The notes under the pieces: generated by a model | Database searches by the model: none | What the model saw: only the letters and a program-made list of their open reading frames with translations | Told to the model about the DNA's origin: nothing | In this document: piece by piece, positions 9,155 to 17,419 of the stretch | How the letters are laid out: the number at the start of each line of letters is the position of its first letter | Position numbering within the stretch: the first letter of the stretch is position 1 | Translations under genes and position numbers: made by a program | Source of the DNA: Streptomyces sp. A2-16 | GTDB taxonomy: Bacteria; Actinomycetota; Actinomycetes; Streptomycetales; Streptomycetaceae | Assembly: GCF_018128905.1 (NCBI RefSeq) | Contig: NZ_CP063808.1 | Coordinates: 682,001 to 746,000, forward strand | Length of the DNA stretch: 64,000 bases | Reading direction: 5' to 3'

Positions 9155-10474
9155 ATGAGTGAATTGCCCTATTCGTACGATGCGCCTGTCTCGCAGGCCC
9201 TGTTCGACCGCGCGTCCGCCGTCACACCCGGCGGCGTGAACTCCCCGGTCCGCGCCTTCCGTGCCGTGGGCGGCACCCCCCGCTTCATGGTGTCCGGCAC
9301 CGGGCCCTATATGACGGACGCCGACGGGCGGGAGTACGTCGACCTCGTCTGCTCCTGGGGTCCCATGATCCTCGGGCACTCGCACCCCGAGGTGATCGCC
9401 GCCGTCCAGGAGGCGGTGTCGAAGGGCACCTCCTTCGGCACACCCGGTGAGGGCGAGGTCGCGCTCGCCGAGGAGATCGTGGCCCGCGTCGAGCCCGTCG
9501 ACCAGGTGCGGCTCGTCTCCAGCGGGACCGAGGCCACCATGTCCGCGATCCGGCTGGCCCGCGGCTTCACCCGGCGCACCAAGGTCATCAAGTTCGCCGG
9601 GTGTTACCACGGTCACGTCGACTCGCTGCTGGCCGCGGCCGGAAGCGGCGTGGCCACCTTCGCGCTGCCCGACACCCCCGGCGTCACCGGTGCCCAGGCC
9701 GGCGACACCATCGTGCTGCCGTACAACGACCTCGAAGCCGTCCACGAGGCCTTCCACCGGCACCCCGGTGAGATCGCCTGTGTGATCACCGAGGCCTCGC
9801 CCGGCAACATGGGCGTCGTGCCGCCCCTGCCCGGGTTCAACCAGGGACTGAAGGACGCCTGCGCGCAGAACGGCGCCCTCTACATCTCCGACGAGGTGAT
9901 GACCGGGTTCCGGACCAGCCGGGCCGGCTGGTACGGCATCGACGGCGTCCGGCCCGACCTCATGACCTTCGGGAAGGTCATGGGCGGCGGCTTCCCGGCC
10001 GCCGCCTTCGGGGGGCGCGCGGACGTCATGGCCCACCTCGCCCCCGCCGGGCCCGTCTACCAGGCCGGCACCCTCTCCGGGAACCCCGTCGCCACCGCCG
10101 CGGGGCTCGCCCAGCTGCGGCTGCTCGACGACGCCGTCTACACCAGGATCGACGCCGTCTCCGGGCAGATCCAGTCGCTGGTCTCCGAGGCACTCGGCAA
10201 GGAAGGCGTCGCGCACACCGTGCAGAACGCCTCCAACATGTTCTCGGTCTTCTTCACCGAGAGGCCGGTGCGCAACTACGAGGACGCCAGGACGCAGGAG
10301 TCCTTCCGGTTCACCGCGTTCTTCCACTCCCTTCTGGAGAACGGCGTCTACCTGCCGCCGTCCTCCTTCGAGTCGTGGTTCGTGTCCGCGGCCCACGACG
10401 AGCAGGCGGTTCAGCGGATCGCCGACGCCCTTCCGGCGGCGGCCCGAGCGGCGGCGGAGGCCACGGCAGCATGA
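9155..10474 (+). CDS. hemL: Glutamate-1-semialdehyde 2,1-aminomutase
   Basis: PLP enzyme converting glutamate-1-semialdehyde to 5-aminolevulinate, the last step of the C5 entry to heme, siroheme and cobalamin. Its 439 residues match the family length. Seen: [19 protein letters not shown] near the N-terminus, the cofactor-phosphate region [16 protein letters not shown], the aspartate stretch [10 protein letters not shown], and the PLP lysine in [13 protein letters not shown] (near residue 273). ATG at 9155; AGGA lies very close and GGAG further out, so the site is not ideal. It is followed with an ATGA overlap by a histidine phosphatase gene, and the cytochrome c maturation genes are about 2 kb downstream, linking heme supply to its use. 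Confidence 0.97.
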   Translation: MSELPYSYDAPVSQALFDRASAVTPGGVNSPVRAFRAVGGTPRFMVSGTGPYMTDADGREYVDLVCSWGPMILGHSHPEVIAAVQEAVSKGTSFGTPGEGEVALAEEIVARVEPVDQVRLVSSGTEATMSAIRLARGFTRRTKVIKFAGCYHGHVDSLLAAAGSGVATFALPDTPGVTGAQAGDTIVLPYNDLEAVHEAFHRHPGEIACVITEASPGNMGVVPPLPGFNQGLKDACAQNGALYISDEVMTGFRTSRAGWYGIDGVRPDLMTFGKVMGGGFPAAAFGGRADVMAHLAPAGPVYQAGTLSGNPVATAAGLAQLRLLDDAVYTRIDAVSGQIQSLVSEALGKEGVAHTVQNASNMFSVFFTERPVRNYEDARTQESFRFTAFFHSLLENGVYLPPSSFESWFVSAAHDEQAVQRIADALPAAARAAAEATAA

Positions 10475-11160
10475 GCACCTCGACCAACAGCGACATCACC
10501 GTCGTCCACCTGATGCGGCACGGCGAGGTCGCCAACCCCGACGGGGTGCTGTACGGCCGTCTCGCGGGCTATCACCTCTCCGAGCTCGGGCGGCAGATGG
10601 CCGACCGGGTCGCCGAGCACCTCGCCTCCCGGGACATCACCCACGTCGGCGCCTCCCCGCTGGAGCGCGCGCAGGAGACCGCCACGCCGATCGCCAAGGC
10701 GCACGGCCTCGACATCGCGACCGACGAGCGGCTCATCGAGGCCGAGAACGTCTTCCAGGGCAAGACCTTCGGCGTGGGCGACGGGGCGCTGAAGAACCCG
10801 GACAACTGGAAGCACCTCGTCAACCCCTTCAAGCCGTCGTGGGGCGAGCCGTACGTCGACCAGGTCGTCCGGATGAAGGGCGCGCTGGACGCGGCGCGGG
10901 ACCGGGCGCGGGGGCATGAAGCCGTGCTCGTCAGTCACCAGCTGCCGATCTGGATCGTGCGGTCGTGGGTCGAGAAGCGGCGGCTGTGGCACGACCCGCG
11001 CAAGCGGCAGTGCACGCTCGCCTCGCTCACCTCGTTCACCTACCAGGGCGACCGGATCGTCTCCGTCGGCTACAGCGAGCCCGCGATCGATCTTGTGCCG
11101 GTTCATCTCCGGGCGGGCGCCAAGCCGGTGAAGGGCAAGAGCAAGGCTTTCGGGGCGTAG
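10471..11160 (+). CDS. Histidine phosphatase (phosphoglycerate mutase-like) family protein
   Basis: Cytosolic phosphatase of the branch-1 histidine phosphatase superfamily, 229 residues. The phospho-acceptor motif is [10 protein letters not shown] near residue 15, followed by [16 protein letters not shown] and [10 protein letters not shown]; the second catalytic His is in [11 protein letters not shown]. These give the expected His/Arg set for phosphomonoester hydrolysis. The metabolite cannot be read from sequence. It starts at ATG 10471, overlapping the hemL stop as ATGA, so it is translationally coupled to heme synthesis; this pairing is conserved in Streptomyces as far as I recall. Confidence 0.9.
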   Translation: MSTSTNSDITVVHLMRHGEVANPDGVLYGRLAGYHLSELGRQMADRVAEHLASRDITHVGASPLERAQETATPIAKAHGLDIATDERLIEAENVFQGKTFGVGDGALKNPDNWKHLVNPFKPSWGEPYVDQVVRMKGALDAARDRARGHEAVLVSHQLPIWIVRSWVEKRRLWHDPRKRQCTLASLTSFTYQGDRIVSVGYSEPAIDLVPVHLRAGAKPVKGKSKAFGA

Positions 11161-11191
11161 CGCTCCGCGGGAAACCGAGCAGGAAGGCGGT

Positions 11192-11250
11192 GGGGAGCTG
11201 CGGGCCCGTCGTGGCTGGTCGCGCAGTTCCCCGCGCCCCTGTGGGGCGCG
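11192..11250. repeat. Streptomyces-type REP-like palindromic element with terminator hairpin
   Basis: GGGGAGCTGCG (11192-11202) can pair with CGCAGTTCCCC (11222-11232) with one wobble. A second hairpin follows, CGCGCCCC (11232-11239) with GGGGCGCG (11243-11250). The central words GTCGTGGCTGGTCGCGCAGT are ones I recognise from memory as recurring in many Streptomyces intergenic regions. It probably ends transcription after the phosphatase gene. Only one copy is in this window, so the repeat status rests on recall. Confidence 0.5.
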
Positions 11251-11347
11251 CTTCTGTTACTGAATCCGGAAATAGTGCCGGAACCTTCCCCCCTCCTCGT
11301 CTCCTCTGACTGGGTGACCACCAGAGAACGTGACGAATCGGGGAAGC

Positions 11348-12619
11348 ATGCACTCACTCACCCGAAGGGGAGCACTCGGGCTCGGCGCGGGTGCCGCGGC
11401 CGCCGTAGGACTGTCGGGGTGCGGAACCCTCACCGGGTCGGACGGCTCGGACGGGGTCACCCACGGCGCCGGCGCCACGCCCGGCAAGAAGCCGACCCCC
11501 ACCGCCCGCCCCATCGGCGACGGCTCCACCTCCTTCACCGGCAAGCAGCCCCACCAGCCCGGCAGGCCCGTGCCGCTGGAGCCCGGTCAGACCCCGCCCC
11601 AGTTCGTCATCTTCTCCTGGGACGGCGCAGGCGAGGTCGGCAACGGCCTCTTCCCGCGCTTCCTCGACCTCGCCAAGCGGCACGACGCGCACATGACCTT
11701 CTTCCTCTCCGGGCTGTATCTGCTGCCCGAGTCGAAGAAGCGGCTCTACGACCCCCCGAACAACCCCCGGGGCGCCTCCGACATCGGCTACCTCACCGAC
11801 GAGCACGTCAAGGCGACCCTGACGAACGTCCGGCGCGCCTGGCTCGAGGGGCACGAGATCGGCACCCACTTCAACGGCCACTTCTGCTCCGGCTACGGCA
11901 CCGTCGGCAACTGGACGCCGGCGCAGTGGCGCTCGGAGATCCAGCAGGCGAAGGCCTTCGTCAAGGAGTGGCGCACCAACACCGGCTGGACCGACCTGCC
12001 GGCCCTGCCCTTCGACTACGACAAGGAACTCGTCGGCGGCCGCACTCCCTGCCTGCTCGGCCAGAACAACCTGCTGCCCACCGCCCGCGAGCTCGGCTGG
12101 CGCTACGACGCCTCCTCGCCCGGCGGCCGTCAGGTCTGGCCCGAGAAGAAGGACGGCATATGGGACCTGCCGCTTCAGCAGATACCTTTCCCCGGCCGCA
12201 GCTTCGAGGTCCTGTCCATGGACTACAACATGCTCGCCAACCAGTCGATCAACTCGACCAACGCGCCCGCCTACAACTACCCGGCCTGGCGCAAGCAGTC
12301 CGCCGGCGCCTACATCGACGGCTTCAGGCGGGCCTACGAGACAAACCGCGCCCCCTTCTTCGTCGGCAACCACTTCGAGCACTGGAACGGCGGCATCTAC
12401 ATGGACGCCGTCGAGCAGGCCTTCACGCACATAGCGCGGGAGAAGGAGAAGGGCGCGGACGTCCGCATGGTCTCCTTCCGGCAGTTCGTCGACTGGATGG
12501 ACGTACAGAAGCCGGAGGTCCTCGCCAAGCTCCGTACGCTCGATGTCGGCCAGGCGCCCGTCGGTGGCTGGAACGGGTTCCTGAAGGACACCTCGGCCAC
12601 CCCCTCGAACGCAGCCTGA
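11348..12619 (+). CDS. NodB-like (polysaccharide deacetylase family) lipoprotein
   Basis: Exported protein of 423 residues. The N-terminus carries a twin-arginine-like RRGALGLGAG followed by a lipobox LSGC (Cys near 25), so it is probably a Tat-exported lipoprotein. The body resembles the NodB carbohydrate-esterase fold: motif 1 reads FVIFSWDGAGE, and the metal motif reads EIGTHFNGHFCSG (His-x3-His). In motif 1 the second Asp of the usual TFDDG is replaced by Gly, so activity on N-acetylated glycans is uncertain. ATG at 11348 with GGGGAA directly upstream; an in-frame GTG at 11330 is an alternative. It sits alone between the phosphatase and the cytochrome c maturation genes. Confidence 0.75.
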   Translation: MHSLTRRGALGLGAGAAAAVGLSGCGTLTGSDGSDGVTHGAGATPGKKPTPTARPIGDGSTSFTGKQPHQPGRPVPLEPGQTPPQFVIFSWDGAGEVGNGLFPRFLDLAKRHDAHMTFFLSGLYLLPESKKRLYDPPNNPRGASDIGYLTDEHVKATLTNVRRAWLEGHEIGTHFNGHFCSGYGTVGNWTPAQWRSEIQQAKAFVKEWRTNTGWTDLPALPFDYDKELVGGRTPCLLGQNNLLPTARELGWRYDASSPGGRQVWPEKKDGIWDLPLQQIPFPGRSFEVLSMDYNMLANQSINSTNAPAYNYPAWRKQSAGAYIDGFRRAYETNRAPFFVGNHFEHWNGGIYMDAVEQAFTHIAREKEKGADVRMVSFRQFVDWMDVQKPEVLAKLRTLDVGQAPVGGWNGFLKDTSATPSNAA

Positions 12620-12709
12620 ACGGGCCGGTGACAAGCCGCCTGAAATGCGGGTTTCCGCCCACAAGGGGGGTGCCCGAGAGCCCCGGAACGGGCATGCGAA
12701 ACTTTTCAC

Positions 12710-13318
12710 ATGAGTGCCGCCAGTCGTAGTCGCTCCCGAGTCCGAACCGTCCTGCTCAGCGCGGGTGCCGCAGCGGCGGCGCTGACCCTGTCCGCCTGCA
12801 GCTCCGGCGGCACCTCGGGCGGTGGCGGCGACACGAACTTCATCATGGGCGCGGACGGCATCTCCACCGCCAAGCAGGGCGACCGGGGCACCGCCCCCGA
12901 CTTGTCCGGCAAGACCGTCGACGGGGGACAGCTCGACGTCGCCGACTACAAGGGCAAGGTCGTCGTCCTCAACATGTGGGGCTCCTGGTGCGCCCCGTGC
13001 CGGGCGGAGGCGCCCAACCTGGAAGCGGTCTACAAGAAGCTCAAGGACCAGGACGTGCAGTTCGTCGGGGTCAACACCCGCGACACCAGCGTCCAGAACG
13101 CCCGCGCCTTCGAGAAGGACATGGGCATCACCTTCCCCAGCCTGTACGACCCGACGGGCAAGCTGATGCTCCGCTTCGCCAAGGGCACCCTCAACCCGCA
13201 GGCCGTGCCCTCCACGCTCGTCATCGACCGGGACGGGAAGATCGCCGCCCGCTCACTGGCCGCGCTGAGCGAGAGCAAGCTGCGCACGATGATCGACCCG
13301 GTCCTCGCGGAGAAGTGA
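12710..13318 (+). CDS. TlpA/ResA-like thioredoxin lipoprotein
   Basis: Extracytoplasmic thiol-disulfide oxidoreductase of the cytochrome c maturation system, 202 residues. Lipoprotein signal ending LSAC (Cys near 30), Gly/Ser linker, then an AhpC/TSA-Redoxin fold with the active site NMWGSWCAPCRAEAP and the later cis-Pro region PQAVPSTLVIDRDGK. It would keep the CXXCH thiols of apocytochrome c reduced, receiving electrons from CcdA encoded next. The ATG at 12710 has no strong Shine-Dalgarno. It is the first gene of a tightly packed four-gene operon (gaps 1, 3 and -4 bases). Confidence 0.9.
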   Translation: MSAASRSRSRVRTVLLSAGAAAAALTLSACSSGGTSGGGGDTNFIMGADGISTAKQGDRGTAPDLSGKTVDGGQLDVADYKGKVVVLNMWGSWCAPCRAEAPNLEAVYKKLKDQDVQFVGVNTRDTSVQNARAFEKDMGITFPSLYDPTGKLMLRFAKGTLNPQAVPSTLVIDRDGKIAARSLAALSESKLRTMIDPVLAEK

Positions 13319-13319
13319 C

Positions 13320-14093
13320 GTGACCGCAGTCGTCACGCTCGCCGCCGAGACGGGCTACAACGGCACCGTCCTCAACGGCGCGCTCCTGCTCGCCCTGCCC
13401 ATCGCGGTCCTCGGCGGCCTCGTCTCGTTCTTCTCGCCCTGCGTCCTGCCGCTGGTCCCCGGTTACCTGTCCTACGTGACCGGAGTCACCGGCACCGACC
13501 TGGCCGAGGCGCGGCGCGGCCGGATGGTCGCCGGCGCCTCCCTGTTCGTGCTCGGCTTCACCGCGGTGTTCGTCTCCAGCGGGGCGCTGTTCGGCTACTT
13601 CGGGCAGACGCTCCAGGAGAACCAGAGCGTGCTGTCCAAGGTGCTGGGCGTGCTCATGATCCTCATGGGCGTCTTCTTCATGGGCCTGATGCCCTGGATG
13701 ACCCAGCGGGAGTTCCGCTTCCACAACAAGCCCACGATGGGCCTGCTCGGCGCCCCGCTGCTCGGCGCGCTGTTCGGCATCGGCTGGACCCCCTGCATCG
13801 GCCCGACCCTCGCCTCGGTGATCGCCCTCTCCTCCCAGCAGGGCAGCGCGGGCCGCGGTGCCATACTGACCGTCGCCTACTGCCTCGGCCTCGGCGTGCC
13901 CTTCGTGCTCGCCGCGGTCGCCTTCCGCAAGGCGCTCGGCGCCTTCGGCTGGGTCAAGCGCCACTACGCCTGGGTCATGCGCATCGGCGGCACCATGATG
14001 ATCGTGACCGGACTGCTGCTGCTGACGGGCGCGTGGGACCGCCTTGTGCAGGACATCCAGTCCTGGTCCGCCGGCTTCACTGTGGGGATCTGA
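13320..14093 (+). CDS. ccdA: Cytochrome c biogenesis protein CcdA
   Basis: Membrane thiol-electron shuttle that passes reducing power from cytosolic thioredoxin to the extracellular ResA-like protein. The 257 residues carry several hydrophobic helices. The two redox Cys are in SFFSPCVLPLVPGYLSYVTG (near 41) and GIGWTPCIGPTLASV (near 158), matching the CcdA/DsbD-beta pattern. The GTG at 13320 follows the previous stop by one base. Second gene of the system II cytochrome c maturation operon. Confidence 0.93.
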   Translation: MTAVVTLAAETGYNGTVLNGALLLALPIAVLGGLVSFFSPCVLPLVPGYLSYVTGVTGTDLAEARRGRMVAGASLFVLGFTAVFVSSGALFGYFGQTLQENQSVLSKVLGVLMILMGVFFMGLMPWMTQREFRFHNKPTMGLLGAPLLGALFGIGWTPCIGPTLASVIALSSQQGSAGRGAILTVAYCLGLGVPFVLAAVAFRKALGAFGWVKRHYAWVMRIGGTMMIVTGLLLLTGAWDRLVQDIQSWSAGFTVGI

Positions 14094-14096
14094 TCC

Positions 14097-15827
14097 ATGA
14101 GCAAGACCACGCCCGCCGCCTCCGACGCCTCCGGCGCCGCGGACGCCTCCGCCGGCGACCAGGATCTCGGCGCCGCCGGCTCCCAGCTGTCCACCGCGCC
14201 GGTCGAGGGCCCGCCCAACCTTCCCTCGCTGGGGGTGATCGGCTGGGCCCGCTGGTTCTGGCGCCAGCTGACCTCCATGCGGGTCGCGCTGCTGCTGCTC
14301 CTGCTGGTGGCGCTCGGCGCGATCCCCGGCTCGCTGATCCCGCAGACCGGGACCGACGCCACGAAGGTCGCCGACTTCGTCAAGAACAACCCCACCCTCG
14401 GGGACGTCTACGACAAGCTCGGCCTCTTCCACGTCTACAGCTCGGTGTGGTTCTCCGCGATCTACATCCTGCTGTTCGTCTCCCTCATCGGCTGCATCGT
14501 GCCCCGCACCTGGCAGTTCGTGGGCCAGCTGCGCAGCCGTCCGCCGGGCGCCCCGAAGCGGCTGACCCGGCTGCCCGCCTACACCACCTGGCGCACCACG
14601 GCCGAGCCCGAGCAGGTCCGCGAGGCCGCGCTCGCCCTGCTGCGGAAGAAGCGCTTCCGCGCCCACCTCACCGGGGACAACGTCGCCGGCGAGAAGGGCT
14701 ATCTGCGCGAGGTCGGCAACCTCGCCTTCCACATCGCGCTGATCGTGATGCTGACCGCCTTCGCCTGGGGGCAGCTCTTCAAGTCCGAGGGCAACAAGCT
14801 CGTCGTCGAGGGCGACGGCTTCTCCAACACCCTCACCCAGTACGACGACTTCAAGTCCGGGAACCTCTTCGACACCGGCGATCTGGTGCCGCTCAGCTTC
14901 ACGCTGAACAAGTTCACCGGCACCTACGAGACCAGCGGCCCCAACAAGGGCACTCCGCGCCTCTACCAGGCCGCCATCACCTACAGCGAGGGCGCCTACG
15001 GCAAGGACCACAAGACCCTCGTCAAGGTCAACGAGCCGCTGGAGATCGGCGACGCGAAGGTCTACCTCACGGCCCACGGCTACGCCCCCCTCATCACGGT
15101 CCGGGACGGCAAGGGCAACGTCGTCTTCCACGACGCGGTCGCGATGCTGCCGCTCGACTCCAACGTCACCTCCACCGGTGTCATCAAGGTCCTCGACGGC
15201 TACAAGAACGCCAAGGGCGTCAGCGAGCAGCTGGGCATCTCGGCCTTCTTCCTGCCGACCTACACCGTCGGCAGCGAGACGGCCTCCACCTTCCCCGCGC
15301 TCAACAACCCGGTGCTCAACCTCACGCCGTACCACGGTGACCTCGGCGTCGACTCGGGCATCCCGCAGAGCGTGTACCAGCTCGACAAGTCGCATGTGAA
15401 GGACTTCAAGGACGCCAAGGGCAAGGAGCTCAGGGAGAACCTGAAGCCGGGCGAGACCATGAAGCTCCCGAACGGCGCCGGTTCGGTCACCTACGAGGGC
15501 ACCAAGCAGTGGGCGAACTTCCAGGTCGTCCAGCAGCCCGCCAGTGGCTGGGCCCTCGCCGGCGCCCTCACCGCGATCTTCGGCCTCGCCGCGTCCCTGT
15601 TCATCCAGCGCCGCCGGGTGTGGGTACGGGCGGTGCGCGGCGCCGACGGGATCACGGTCGTGGAGATGGCCGGCCTGGGCCGCAGCGAATCGGCGAAGGT
15701 GCCGGAGGAGCTGGGCGAACTGGCAGGGATCCTGTACGACCAGACCCCGGCCGAGTCGACCGAGGACACCACCCCGCACCCCACCCCCGAACCCCAAGAA
15801 GCACCCTCCGAAGGGGCTGAGAAGTGA
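14097..15827 (+). CDS. resB: Cytochrome c biogenesis protein ResB (Ccs1)
   Basis: Large membrane subunit of the system II heme-cytochrome c synthetase, 576 residues. The N-terminus is Ala/Ser-rich and cytoplasmic. Then comes a first helix region (MRVALLLLLLVALGAIPGSLIPQ), the SSVWFSAIYILLFVSLIGCIVPR helix, a third helix (FHIALIVMLTAFAWGQLF), a long extracytoplasmic domain, and a final helix (GWALAGALTAIFGLAASLF) with a basic tail. This matches ResB topology. ATG at 14097, three bases after ccdA; its end overlaps ccsB as GTGA. It works with CcsB to present heme and attach it to apocytochrome c. Confidence 0.93.
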   Translation: MSKTTPAASDASGAADASAGDQDLGAAGSQLSTAPVEGPPNLPSLGVIGWARWFWRQLTSMRVALLLLLLVALGAIPGSLIPQTGTDATKVADFVKNNPTLGDVYDKLGLFHVYSSVWFSAIYILLFVSLIGCIVPRTWQFVGQLRSRPPGAPKRLTRLPAYTTWRTTAEPEQVREAALALLRKKRFRAHLTGDNVAGEKGYLREVGNLAFHIALIVMLTAFAWGQLFKSEGNKLVVEGDGFSNTLTQYDDFKSGNLFDTGDLVPLSFTLNKFTGTYETSGPNKGTPRLYQAAITYSEGAYGKDHKTLVKVNEPLEIGDAKVYLTAHGYAPLITVRDGKGNVVFHDAVAMLPLDSNVTSTGVIKVLDGYKNAKGVSEQLGISAFFLPTYTVGSETASTFPALNNPVLNLTPYHGDLGVDSGIPQSVYQLDKSHVKDFKDAKGKELRENLKPGETMKLPNGAGSVTYEGTKQWANFQVVQQPASGWALAGALTAIFGLAASLFIQRRRVWVRAVRGADGITVVEMAGLGRSESAKVPEELGELAGILYDQTPAESTEDTTPHPTPEPQEAPSEGAEK

Positions 15828-16921
15828 CTCTCGCCGCCGCAACCGAGTTGGCCACCGCGACCAACGAGCACCTCGCCAACATCAGCAACACGCTGATCTA
15901 CTCGTCGATGGCCGTCTACACCCTGGCCTTCTTCGCATACATCGCCGAATGGCTCTTCGGCAGCCGCAGCAAGGTCGGCCGCACCGCCGCCGCGCTCACG
16001 GCCGACACCAAGAAGGCGAACGCCCCGGCCGTCACCGTGAACCAGGGCGGCAGCACCGCCGTACTGGAGCGGCCGCAGGTCGTGGTGCGGTCGGCAGCGG
16101 GCGCGCGCGACGTGCCCGACGGACCCGGGGCGCACGGCGGGGACGAGCAGGGCGACCTCTACGGGCGTATCGCCATCTCCCTGACGGTGCTCGCCTTCCT
16201 GGTCGAGCTCGCCGGGGTCATCGCCCGCGCGGCCTCGGTGGAGCGGGCGCCCTGGGGCAACATGTACGAGTTCAACATCACCTTCTCCACGGTGGCCGTC
16301 GCCGTGTACCTGGGGCTGCTGGCCCTGAAGAAGAACGTGCGCTGGCTCGGGCTGTTCCTGGTGACCACGGTCCTCCTCGATCTCGGCCTCGCCGTCACCG
16401 TCCTGTACACCGCCAGCGACCAGTTGGTTCCCGCCCTCCATTCGTACTGGCTGTACATCCACGTCTCCACCGCGATCTTCTGCGGCGCGGTGTTCTACGT
16501 GGGCGCGGTCGCCACGATCCTGTACCTCTTCAAGGACAGCTACGAGAACAAGATCGCGTCCGGCGGCACCCCCGGCAGGTTCGCGAACTCCGTCCTCGAC
16601 CGGCTGCCGGCCTCCGCGAGCCTCGACAAGTTCGCCTACCGCGTCAACGCGGCCGTCTTCCCGCTGTGGACGTTCACGATCATCGCGGGCGCCATCTGGG
16701 CCGGTGACGCGTGGGGCCGCTACTGGGGCTGGGACCCCAAGGAGACCTGGTCGTTCATCACCTGGGTCGCCTACGCCTGCTACCTGCACGCCCGCGCCAC
16801 CGCCGGCTGGAAGGGCCGCAAGGCCGCCTACCTGGCGATGCTCGCCTTCGGCTGCTGGCTGTTCAACTACTACGGCGTCAACATCTTCGTCTCCGGCAAG
16901 CACTCCTACGCGGGCGTGTAG
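15824..16921 (+). CDS. ccsB: Cytochrome c biogenesis protein CcsB (ResC/CcsA type)
   Basis: Heme-handling integral membrane partner of ResB, 365 residues. The tryptophan-rich WWD motif is clear: WGRYWGWDPKETWSFITW near residues 304-321. Conserved His residues lie in flanking helices (SYWLYIHVSTAIF; YACYLHARAT). An unusual loop after the first helix is charged and Gly/Ala-rich. The GTG at 15824 overlaps the resB stop as GTGA, so the pair is coupled. Last gene of the operon, followed by a strong hairpin at 16938-16962. Confidence 0.95.
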   Translation: MTLAAATELATATNEHLANISNTLIYSSMAVYTLAFFAYIAEWLFGSRSKVGRTAAALTADTKKANAPAVTVNQGGSTAVLERPQVVVRSAAGARDVPDGPGAHGGDEQGDLYGRIAISLTVLAFLVELAGVIARAASVERAPWGNMYEFNITFSTVAVAVYLGLLALKKNVRWLGLFLVTTVLLDLGLAVTVLYTASDQLVPALHSYWLYIHVSTAIFCGAVFYVGAVATILYLFKDSYENKIASGGTPGRFANSVLDRLPASASLDKFAYRVNAAVFPLWTFTIIAGAIWAGDAWGRYWGWDPKETWSFITWVAYACYLHARATAGWKGRKAAYLAMLAFGCWLFNYYGVNIFVSGKHSYAGV

Positions 16922-16937
16922 CGGAGCGACACGGACG

Positions 16938-16962
16938 GAAGGGCCCCGGTTCGGGGCCCTTC
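16938..16962 (+). terminator. Terminator after the cytochrome c maturation operon
   Basis: GAAGGGCCCCG (16938-16948) pairs perfectly with CGGGGCCCTTC (16952-16962) around a three-base loop and is followed by a pyrimidine-rich run. It is also in position to serve the leftward gene that ends at 16992. Confidence 0.85.
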
Positions 16963-16991
16963 TCTTCTCTCTGGAAGTGCACCTTCTCTTT

Positions 16992-17372
16992 CTAGAAGTG
17001 CACCTCCGCGCACGCGCGGCCGCGGGACTCCAGGCCGGTGCTCGTGTGCTCCCAGCCCTCCGCGCACAGCACCGCGCCGTTGGGCAGGTCGCGGTGGACC
17101 GGCACGGTGAACTTCTGGTGGTAGCCCCAGAACTGCGTCGCGCTGTTGGTGTCGATCCCGCCGCCCCAGATGTGGAAGTGGCCGGAGAAGTCGCCGTTCC
17201 AGGTGGTCGCCGCCGCGACGGTCTCCACGCGCAGTCCGGCGCCGTCGACGATCACACAGGTGCGCTGGTTGCACCCGGTCGCCCCGGCGGAGGCGGCCGT
17301 GGCCCCCGAGATCGTCATCGCCAGGGCGCTCACCGCGCAGAGCGCCAGTCTCAAGAAGGTCTTGCTGTTCAT
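16992..17372 (-). CDS. Small secreted protein of unknown function
   Basis: A 126-residue exported protein. A Sec signal peptide (MNSKTFLRLALCAVSALAM..., cleavage after ASA) leads to a mature part of about 95 residues with four Cys (GCNQRTC, VLCAEGW, GRACAEV), probably two disulfides. It contains the aromatic-rich stretch GHFHIWGGGIDTNSATQFWGYH. I do not recognise the family; extracellular lectin- or inhibitor-like roles are possible but unsupported. ATG at 17372. The last bases have a near-copy just beyond the stop (AGGTGCACTTC twice, about 23 bases apart), a local duplication. It follows the 17420 gene by 47 bases on the same strand and could be co-transcribed. Confidence 0.75.
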   Translation of the reverse strand: MNSKTFLRLALCAVSALAMTISGATAASAGATGCNQRTCVIVDGAGLRVETVAAATTWNGDFSGHFHIWGGGIDTNSATQFWGYHQKFTVPVHRDLPNGAVLCAEGWEHTSTGLESRGRACAEVHF

Positions 17373-17419
17373 GAGGGCGATCCTGGCAGTCACGGTGTGT
17401 GACCGGCCGGTACGACGCG

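Noticed and set aside
9080..10396. Long minus-strand open frame opposite hemL (and similar long antisense frames opposite ccd/res, mqnE, fadD and the giant gene)
   Set aside because: High GC content keeps the opposite frames open; the products are Gly/Arg/His-rich without domains, while the plus-strand proteins are clear family members.
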